Shown piece after piece: positions 58,715 through 64,000 of a DNA stretch of 64,000 nucleotides (positions within the stretch are counted from its first letter, which is position 1; the number at the start of each line of letters is the position of its first letter). The stretch covers positions 62,001 to 126,000 of the forward strand of contig JAHCHE010000019.1 in the NCBI GenBank assembly GCA_026129905.1, read 5' to 3'. A model generated the notes under the pieces. That model was not told where the DNA came from, ran no database searches, and saw only the letters and a list, made by a program, of their open reading frames with translations. Made by a program: the position numbers and the translations under genes. This stretch comes from Bryobacteraceae bacterium (GTDB lineage: Bacteria > Acidobacteriota > Terriglobia > Bryobacterales > Bryobacteraceae).

Positions 58715-58717
58715 GCG

Positions 58718-59473
58718 ATGCTTTGGCTGACGTTGCTGCTGCTGGCCCAGGCGGCGCCCGCTCCCGTCGAGGTTGCGCCAGGAGCGGCCGTCTTTGCGCG
58801 CACTTGCGCCGTAGGGTACTGCCACGGAACGGGCGGCGCCGCCGGGCGGGCGCCTCGCATTCAAGGGCGGACGTTCGCGCGCGACTATCTGCGGAAAGTG
58901 GTCCTGGAAGGCATCCCGTCCACTGGAATGCCGGCATGGAAAGGCAAGCTGAGCGACGAAGAGGTCGATGCCGTCGTCGCGTTCATGATGAGCGTCGCGA
59001 CGCCGGGTCCGAGCGGGCCGGCGGCCGCGCCTCGCGCGATCGTAGCTGCGCCCTCGGACCGCGAAATGCCGCCGGAAGCAAGACGGGGCCGCGAACTTTT
59101 CTTTGACGCCGGCCGGATCGCGCGGTGCGGAACATGTCACCTGCTGGAGAATCGGGGAATGGCGATCGGCCCGAATCCGGCCTCGCCGCCCCCGAAGTCC
59201 GCATCCGATCTCCGCAAGGCGCTCCCGCGGGAGGTCGGGCTTGCCCGACTGACAAACGGGGAACAATTCCCCGCTCTGCTAGTGGAACGTAAGGACGCGC
59301 TCGTGCGGCTATACGACTTGACTGCGGCGCCGCCCGTGCTGCGCACGGTTTCCGGCGCTGAGGCGGCATTCTCGAAGCCCGCCGCGTGGTCCCACGGCCA
59401 AGCAGTCTCGGACTACGCGGATGCCGAGTTGGAGGCGGTGATCGCGTACCTCCAGTGGGTAGCCGGGCCTTAG
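58718..59473 (+). CDS. diheme cytochrome c, electron acceptor of the PQQ dehydrogenase
   Basis: 251 residues with signal peptide. Two cytochrome c domains: residues about 25-95, whose heme site is CAVGYCH (C-x4-CH, not C-x2-CH), with Met ligand candidate in GMPAWKGKLSDEEVDAVVAFM; and residues about 125-250 with a normal CGTCH and no obvious Met ligand (the C-terminal part is a DUF-like extension with LRKALPREV). Position 3 bp after the dehydrogenase gene argues for direct electron transfer. The x4 spacing keeps both Cys and His in the expected order and is not a frameshift, since the frame is open throughout. Confidence 0.88.
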   Translation: MLWLTLLLLAQAAPAPVEVAPGAAVFARTCAVGYCHGTGGAAGRAPRIQGRTFARDYLRKVVLEGIPSTGMPAWKGKLSDEEVDAVVAFMMSVATPGPSGPAAAPRAIVAAPSDREMPPEARRGRELFFDAGRIARCGTCHLLENRGMAIGPNPASPPPKSASDLRKALPREVGLARLTNGEQFPALLVERKDALVRLYDLTAAPPVLRTVSGAEAAFSKPAAWSHGQAVSDYADAELEAVIAYLQWVAGP

Positions 59474-59547
59474 GCCATGTTCGGAAAAAACGATGCCACT
59501 TCCGCCACGAAATGCGGGGCAGGATCTCATCCAGGATCTCATCTTGC

Positions 59548-59568
59548 GCGGCGGTTCCCAACCGCCGC
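59548..59568. terminator. 9-bp stem, 3-nt loop between convergent genes
   Basis: GCGGCGGTT (59548-59556), loop CCC, AACCGCCGC (59560-59568): a perfect, very stable hairpin between the cytochrome gene and the convergent OmpA gene, which end 75 and 49 bp away. No U-tract. A tandem 12-base near-repeat (AGGATCTCATCC) lies at 59521-59544. Confidence 0.55.
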
Positions 59569-59616
59569 CCGGAATCGCGGCCGGTTGAACCGCCCCGCCA
59601 GCCGATGCTGGCGCCC

Positions 59617-60456
59617 TCAGTTTTGCGAACGGTGTTCGTAACGGACGATCGTGTCGACGATCCCGATTTCGACGCGGCGGTTTTGCGCCCGCGCTTCCGG
59701 CGTCTTGCGCGAACTGAGCGGCTGTTCCTTGCCGAAGCCCTGCATGCTGACGGCATCGGAAGGAATCCCGGCCCCCACCAGGTAATTGCGCACCGACTCG
59801 GCTCGTTTCTCCGACAGCGTCTTATTGTAATCGTCGGTTCCGATGTCGTCGGTATGCCCGTCGATGAAGAGGCGATAGCCTTCGCTCGCCAGTAGGACGC
59901 CCGCGATACGGCTCAGCACCTCGCGGTTTTCCGGCCGCAGCGTGGACTTGTCGAAATCGAACCGGAACGCGTTCTCGCCCAGCGTCATCACCATCCCGGA
60001 GGGCGTCCGCTTCGTCGGCGCGATGCGGTTCAGCGCCTCCTGCATGCGGTTGAGTTCTTCCTCCCGGCGCGCCTGGATGCTTTCCAGTTCTTCGCGGGCC
60101 TGGAGCGTTTCGGCGCGCGCCTGCTGTCTTTCCGCCTCCGCGGTCTCCAGCGCGCTGGTAGCCGCGTCTACGCGATGTTCGGCCTCGGCCTGCGCCGCGG
60201 TCGCTTCCGTCGCGGTCCGCTGCGCGTCGTCGGCTTCGCGCCGGGCCGCCCGGGCCCGTTCGATCGCGTGATCCACCTCGCGGGAGTATTCGGCGAGGCG
60301 CTCCTGCATGCTGTCGACGCGGCGTTCCGCCGCCTGGAATTCCGACGTGAGCGTCGACAGGCGGCTGCCGGCGTACCAGAGCAGCACAGCGATCGCCGCG
60401 ACGAACGCGAAGATGATTGCGAGGTTCCGTACGAGTGTTCTTCTCTCCACTCTCAT
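59617..60456 (-). CDS. OmpA-family peptidoglycan-binding protein
   Basis: 279 residues from ATG 60456 (GAGGAGG upstream). One N-terminal membrane segment (LAIIFAFVAAIAVLLWYAG), a coiled coil of about 100 residues (about 35-140, rich in Ala, Glu, Gln, Arg), and a C-terminal OmpA domain (about 155-265) with FDFDKSTLRPENREVLSRIA, FIDGHTDDIGTDDYNKTLSEKRAESVRNYL and RRVEIGIVD. It anchors the inner membrane to peptidoglycan. It is a single-gene unit facing the PQQ/cytochrome operon. Confidence 0.92.
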   Translation of the reverse strand: MRVERRTLVRNLAIIFAFVAAIAVLLWYAGSRLSTLTSEFQAAERRVDSMQERLAEYSREVDHAIERARAARREADDAQRTATEATAAQAEAEHRVDAATSALETAEAERQQARAETLQAREELESIQARREEELNRMQEALNRIAPTKRTPSGMVMTLGENAFRFDFDKSTLRPENREVLSRIAGVLLASEGYRLFIDGHTDDIGTDDYNKTLSEKRAESVRNYLVGAGIPSDAVSMQGFGKEQPLSSRKTPEARAQNRRVEIGIVDTIVRYEHRSQN

Positions 60457-61121
60457 CCAAACCTCCTCGGATCGAGTCTCGTGAACGATTGCGGCGACGG
60501 ACCGCCTTTCGGCCGGAGGCCGGCTGCCGCGCCGCCCGTGCTCTTCTCTTCTTCCTATTCTCTCACCGGCGTCGGCGCTGAAGTTGTCGGAGCCTTGGTA
60601 CAGGCTTTCGCAAATACTCCCACGTATTCACGCCCTGGCGTGCGCCGCTCTCTCGGGGTTGCCGCCTCGAACCTCTTTCCGAGCCGCACCCGTGAGAAGC
60701 TGTGAGGAATTTGCCAACGACGAGCGCGACAAGAAAAACCAGATTTGTCGGTTCCGTCGCGGTAGGGACGCCCGTTACCGGACGCCCCCCGCACAGATCG
60801 GTACGAGCGCGATCCGCTCATGCCGGCGCTTGCGCGGCTACGGCCGAACTTCTTGCCGTTTGCTCCGCCGCCGCTTGGTGACCGTCCGCCGTTTCAGGCG
60901 CCGCGGCCGGCGACACCGGCTTCCGTGGGGCTGAGGCGGAAGAAGGTGAACGGGATTCTCGACCTGGACATTCGTGGATTTTCCCGGCGCACTCGGTGTT
61001 CATCGGCGGCTGAATTCCTAACAACTCCTCACTCGACGAAGGCTCCGCGAATCGTCGGGCGGAACAGCGCGCCGGACGCGAGGTTGACCGTCCCGGCAGC
61101 CGGGACATAGAATGGCGCTTC
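60457..61121. other. 665-bp gap without a supported gene
   Basis: Only short frames with Arg/Pro-rich, homology-free translations occur on both strands. The right end holds the promoter and operator of the next gene (61084-61113). The remainder shows no repeat, RNA or palindrome that I can support. It may be decayed coding sequence. Confidence 0.55.
61084..61113 (+). promoter_or_regulatory. promoter with 17-bp palindrome filling the spacer
   Basis: TTGACC (61084-61089), an 18-bp spacer and TAGAAT (61108-61113). The spacer contains GTCCCGGCAGCCGGGAC at 61090-61106, a perfect inverted repeat with one central base. The -10 ends 8 nt before ATG 61122 and no Shine-Dalgarno sequence follows, so a leaderless transcript under operator control is predicted. 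Confidence 0.6.
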
Positions 61122-62030
61122 ATGCCCGGTCGCAAGGAGTTTTGGGGTTGTTTTGTCCTGTTGGCGGGCGCTTCGGCGCTGGCGTTGCGTTCGGCGCCGA
61201 AGCCCGCCGGGGGAACGCTGATCGTCTGTGGGTGGGACGAGGTGTACATGTTGGATGCCGGCGCCGGCGATCCGAAGAAGATCTGGAGTTGGCGGGCCGC
61301 GGACCGAACGGAACTGCCCGAGGCGGTGCGGTCGAAATTCGCCACAACCGACGAGTGCAAGCCTGTCGACGGCGGCAAGCGCATCCTGATTACGGCCTCT
61401 TCCGACGGCGTCGCGCTGGTGGAGCGCGACAGCGGGAAAGCCGTGTTCTGGGCGACCGCGGCCAACGCTCATTCGGCGGAGATGTTGCCGTCGGGCCGCA
61501 TCGCGGTGGCGGCGTCGCACCGGCCGAACGGGCCGGGCGATCGGGTAGTCCTGTTCGACGTCTCCAAGCCGGAGAAGGCGTTGTTTCACGCCGAGCTATC
61601 GTGGGCGCACGGCGTCGTTTGGGACGACGGGAGAAAGCTGCTGTGGGCGATCGGCCACGACGACCTGGTGGCGTACCGTCTCGAGGCCTGGGATTCCGCG
61701 GCGCCTTCGCTCGCCGCCGCGGCCTCGTACCGGTTGCCCGATCCCGACGGGCACGACCTGCGCGCCGTGCCCGGGACGGCAATGCTCTCGCTGAGCACCG
61801 GCAACCACTGCTGGCTGTTCGATCGCGACGCGCGCGACTTCCGCCCGCATCCCGAGCTTGCCGGCCGAGGCGGCGTGAAAAGCATCGACGTGAATCCGGC
61901 CACCGGACAGGCAGTTTGGGTATTGTCCGAGGGCGGCAACTGGTGGTCCGGCAAGCTGCGTTTTCTGAACCCGGAGGCCACCGTCACGCTCAAAGGGGAG
62001 CGCATTTACAAGGCGCGCTGGCTCCAGTGA
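61122..62030 (+). CDS. secreted beta-propeller-like protein (DUF6528-like)
   Basis: 302 residues with a signal-like N-terminus (EFWGCFVLLAGASALALRS). The mature part reads as propeller blades: TLIVCGWDEVYMLDAGAGDPKKIWSW, ILITASSDGVALVERDSGKAVFW, AHSAEMLPSGRIAVAAS, DDLVAYRLEAWD and VKSIDVNPATGQAVWVLSEGG. GWDEVY near the start and the order of blades fit the DUF6528 family as I remember it; no catalytic residues can be named. It has its own promoter and stops 1 bp before the end of the convergent FAD-oxidase pseudogene. Confidence 0.7.
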   Translation: MPGRKEFWGCFVLLAGASALALRSAPKPAGGTLIVCGWDEVYMLDAGAGDPKKIWSWRAADRTELPEAVRSKFATTDECKPVDGGKRILITASSDGVALVERDSGKAVFWATAANAHSAEMLPSGRIAVAASHRPNGPGDRVVLFDVSKPEKALFHAELSWAHGVVWDDGRKLLWAIGHDDLVAYRLEAWDSAAPSLAAAASYRLPDPDGHDLRAVPGTAMLSLSTGNHCWLFDRDARDFRPHPELAGRGGVKSIDVNPATGQAVWVLSEGGNWWSGKLRFLNPEATVTLKGERIYKARWLQ

Positions 62031-62031
62031 G

Positions 62032-62804
62032 CTATGCCTCGCCGGGTTCGATGTTCTGGTTGAGCCGGAACACGTTGTCCGGATCGTACGCCCGCTTCAC
62101 CCGCCGCAGCCGCTCGTACTTCGCGGCGCCGAACGCCGAGGCCAGACGCCCGGCGGCAACATCGCTCTCGTAGTTCGGATAGAACCCTGGACCGTGGGCA
62201 AACGGCCCGCCGCCACGCAACGCCCAGAACAGGTCCTCATTCTCCGACGGACTCGCCTTCAACAAGCGCCCATCGGCGGTGAGAACGTCCGCCGATCTGA
62301 GGTTGTCGCACGCCAGGCCGTATCGCCGCATCAGCATTCCATGGCCGCCCGCCAGCGTCAGCCCGGCGATGCCCGTCGTCCCGACCACGCCTCCGGTGGT
62401 CGCCAGTCCGAACGCCTGGGTCTCGTGATCGAACTGTCCCCAGTTCACGCCGCCTTGCGCCCGCGCAATCCGCGCCGCGGGATCGACGTGGACGGCGGTC
62501 ATTTCCTCCAGGTCGATCATCACTCCTCCCTCGCACACGGCGAACCCGGACACGCCGTGTCCGCCGCAGCGGATCGAGATCGGAAGGCCGCGGTGGACGC
62601 CGAAGTCGAGCGTCCTCCTGACGTCCGCCACCCCGGCGCACCGCGCGATCACGCCCGGCCGGCGATCGACCATCGCGTTGTGTATGGATCTTGCCGCGGC
62701 GTAGCCGGCATGGCCCGGCCCCAGCGCCCCCCGCGCATCGCGGATTGTAGAGCGGCAATGTCTTGTTCGGAGATCGAATACCGTTTCGGTTGAGTCTGCG
62801 CCAT
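62032..62804 (-). pseudogene. FAD-dependent (berberine-bridge type) oxidase gene with frameshift and internal deletion
   Basis: The natural start is ATG 62804 (GAGGGG upstream), encoding MAQTQPKRYSISEQDIAALQ. In the run of six C at 62727-62732 the frame changes: homology continues in another frame with GPGHAGYAAARSIHNAMVDRRP and the PCMH FAD domain (CGGHGVSGFAVCEGG, GGVVGTTGIAGLTLAGGHG). After DLFWALRGGG the sequence jumps straight to the last 45 residues of the family (YERLRRVKRAYDP, then FRLNQNIEPGEA), so roughly 230-250 residues of the substrate domain are missing. Two independent lesions mean it is dead. An intact relative lies at the left edge. Confidence 0.8.
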
Positions 62805-62893
62805 TGATGCACCCCTCGTTCTACTGTGGGAACTCAGAGAGCGTTACGACAACCGTACCGGACCGCCGGTCCTCGCCGGCTCGCTCTTCGTGT

Positions 62894-62899
62894 TAGATT
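62894..62899 (+). promoter_or_regulatory. -10-like TAGATT, leaderless spacing, GH51 gene
   Basis: TAGATT ends 6 nt before ATG 62906 and no Shine-Dalgarno sequence lies between them (GCCGTC). Confidence 0.3.
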
Positions 62900-62905
62900 G
62901 CCGTC

Positions 62906-64000
62906 ATGGAATATCCAACGTTCGGCAGAGCGGGCCTGGTGCTGCTCGGCTTTGCGCTGGCGGCCTCGGCGGCGGAACCCGTCCGCGTGGCCATCGACGC
63001 CGCCAAGACGTCCGAGCCCATCTCGAAGTACATCTACGGCCAGTTCATCGAGCACCTGGGGCGGTGCATCTACGGCGGCATGTGGGCGGAAATGCTCGAG
63101 GACCGGAAGTTCTACTACCCCGTCACGGGCGAAGCGCCGGCCTGGACCATGTTCAAGCCGGGCATGCGCTCCTATGAGGGAGAGGGCCATCCTTACGAGT
63201 TGCTGACCCGCTCGCCCTGGATGATCCTCGGCGACAAGCAGGCCGTCGCGATGGCCAAGGACGACGCGTATGTGGGCGAGCACACGCCGGCCATCGCCGT
63301 GCAAAGCGGCAAACCCGGCGGCCTGATGCAGGAGCGCCTGGGGCTGGTCGAGGGCAGGGAGTACGAGGGGCGGATCGTGCTCCGAGGCGACGCCGCGGCC
63401 GGTCCGGTGGAGGTCAGCCTCGTCTGGGGCGGCGGCGCGAGCGACCGACACACCGTGACCGTTCCCAAGTTGACGGACGCTTACGTGAAGTACCCGCTGC
63501 GTTTTCGCTCCGGCGCTTCCACCGATAATGGCCGTCTCGAAATCGCCGCCTGGGGCGCGGGCCGGTTTCGCATCGGAACCGCGTCTCTCATGCCGGCCGA
63601 CCATGTCCGAGGCTGGCGCGCCGATACCCTCGCGCTGCTGAAGGAACTGGACTCGCCCGTCTACCGCTGGCCCGGCGGCAATTTCGTCAGCGGCTACAAC
63701 TGGCGGGACGGGATCGGCGACCCGGACCGGCGGCCGCCGCGCAAAAATCCGGCATGGACGGGCGTCGAGCACAACGACGTCGGCATCCATGAATACCTCG
63801 ACCTTTGCCGCGAGATCGGCGCCGAGCCTTTCATCGCCGTTAACACCGGCCTCGGCAGCGTCGAGGAGGCCGCCCGCCAGATCGAGTACGTCAATGGGGC
63901 GCCGGAGACCGCCCTGGGCAGGGAACGCGCGCGCAACGGCCACCCCGAGCCCTTCGACGTGAAGTGGTGGGCCATCGGCAACGAAATGTACGGCGACTGG
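62906..64000 (+). CDS. alpha-L-arabinofuranosidase, GH51 with inserted CBM-like domain (3' end outside window)
   Basis: 365 codons are open from ATG 62906 to the right edge. A signal peptide (LVLLGFALAASAA) precedes IYGQFIEHLGRCIYGGMWAEML. Unlike the gene at 22447 an extra beta-sandwich of about 140 residues follows (about 75-215: LVEGREYEGRIVLRGD, TVTVPKLTDAYVKYPLRF), as in large GH51 enzymes with a CBM4/9-like insert. The barrel then resumes with VYRWPGGNFVSGYNWRDGIG and ends at the edge in the acid/base motif WWAIGNEMYGDW. The nucleophile and C-terminal domain lie outside. It is probably leaderless. Confidence 0.9.
   Translation, partial: MEYPTFGRAGLVLLGFALAASAAEPVRVAIDAAKTSEPISKYIYGQFIEHLGRCIYGGMWAEMLEDRKFYYPVTGEAPAWTMFKPGMRSYEGEGHPYELLTRSPWMILGDKQAVAMAKDDAYVGEHTPAIAVQSGKPGGLMQERLGLVEGREYEGRIVLRGDAAAGPVEVSLVWGGGASDRHTVTVPKLTDAYVKYPLRFRSGASTDNGRLEIAAWGAGRFRIGTASLMPADHVRGWRADTLALLKELDSPVYRWPGGNFVSGYNWRDGIGDPDRRPPRKNPAWTGVEHNDVGIHEYLDLCREIGAEPFIAVNTGLGSVEEAARQIEYVNGAPETALGRERARNGHPEPFDVKWWAIGNEMYGDW

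Noticed and set aside
61029-61121. Tail of a minus-strand frame ending near 61029 that resembles the end of a larger protein
   Set aside because: No upstream homology remains because the strand is occupied by the propeller gene; too short to support as a gene remnant.
62547-62564. GGACAC-N3-GTGTCC palindrome, considered a third copy of the 26.2-kb operator
   Set aside because: Spacing is different and it encodes a conserved motif (CGGHGVSG) of the FAD domain.

Overview
The window looks like a chromosome segment of a GC-rich Acidobacteriota bacterium of the Bryobacterales / Solibacter kind. This is inferred from the combination of high GC, many Tat-exported enzymes, FG-GAP/ASPIC (CRTAC1-type) and TPR proteins, S8 proteases with VVWGT repeats, paired M16 peptidases, Gfo/Idh/MocA and NHL-repeat proteins, and an Hfq-like protein with an N-terminal extension. 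No 16S gene is present to prove it. There is no prophage, CRISPR array or complete mobile element.

Layout. 1-9.4 kb: the 3' end of a berberine-bridge-type FAD oxidase, two tandem YgaP/DUF2892-like membrane proteins, a Tat-exported SelA-like PLP enzyme, an NHL beta-propeller diverging from a Tat-exported Gfo/Idh/MocA oxidoreductase, and ilvD with an acyltransferase-like membrane protein. 9.4-14.1 kb: one giant secreted RCC1/Fn3 protein, bracketed by an exact 26-bp direct repeat. 14.1-28.1 kb: sugar and central carbon metabolism (PoxB-like TPP enzyme, XylB, ROK kinase, GH51 arabinofuranosidase, a six-hairpin-glycosidase-like protein) mixed with cysE, a triheme cytochrome, an orphan Phd antitoxin and a subtilase. 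28.3-34.8 kb: Hfq-like protein, an orphan OmpR-type regulator with a MacAB-type efflux set, a thioesterase and a zinc-protease-like protein. 35-43.7 kb: the cell-shape cluster mreB-mreC-mreD-mrdA-rodA followed by an RNase E/G with a very large insertion. 43.8-56 kb: CRTAC1 and TPR proteins, a scar made of half a tRNA-Gln plus a 5'-truncated fic gene, Mut7-C, HEAT, an M16/M16-LolA/LolA-like operon, an EamA transporter and a ricin-type lectin. 56-64 kb: AhpD-like and PfpI-like proteins, a PQQ dehydrogenase with its own cytochrome c, an OmpA protein, a beta-propeller protein, a decayed FAD oxidase gene and a second GH51 enzyme running off the right edge.

How the genes work together. GH51 enzymes release arabinose, and xylB, the ROK kinase and the oxidoreductases feed pentoses and hexoses into central metabolism. 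The PQQ dehydrogenase with its cytochrome is a periplasmic oxidation module. mreBCD-mrdA-rodA is the rod-shape elongation machinery. The M16 pair and the LolA-like partner form one translationally coupled cell-envelope operon.

The strongest non-gene signals are: (1) a set of -10-like hexamers ending only 6-9 nt before start codons, suggesting frequent leaderless transcription; (2) palindromes placed like operators, namely a 17-bp palindrome filling a promoter spacer, two GGACA-N3-TGTCC sites 32 bp apart, an 18-bp palindrome, and nested palindromes at a TATAAT promoter; (3) an exact 26-bp and a near-identical 50-bp extragenic repeat; (4) the half tRNA / truncated fic scar; and (5) perfect hairpins without U-tracts at gene ends. 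I did not find a clearly new multi-gene defence or mobile system here.
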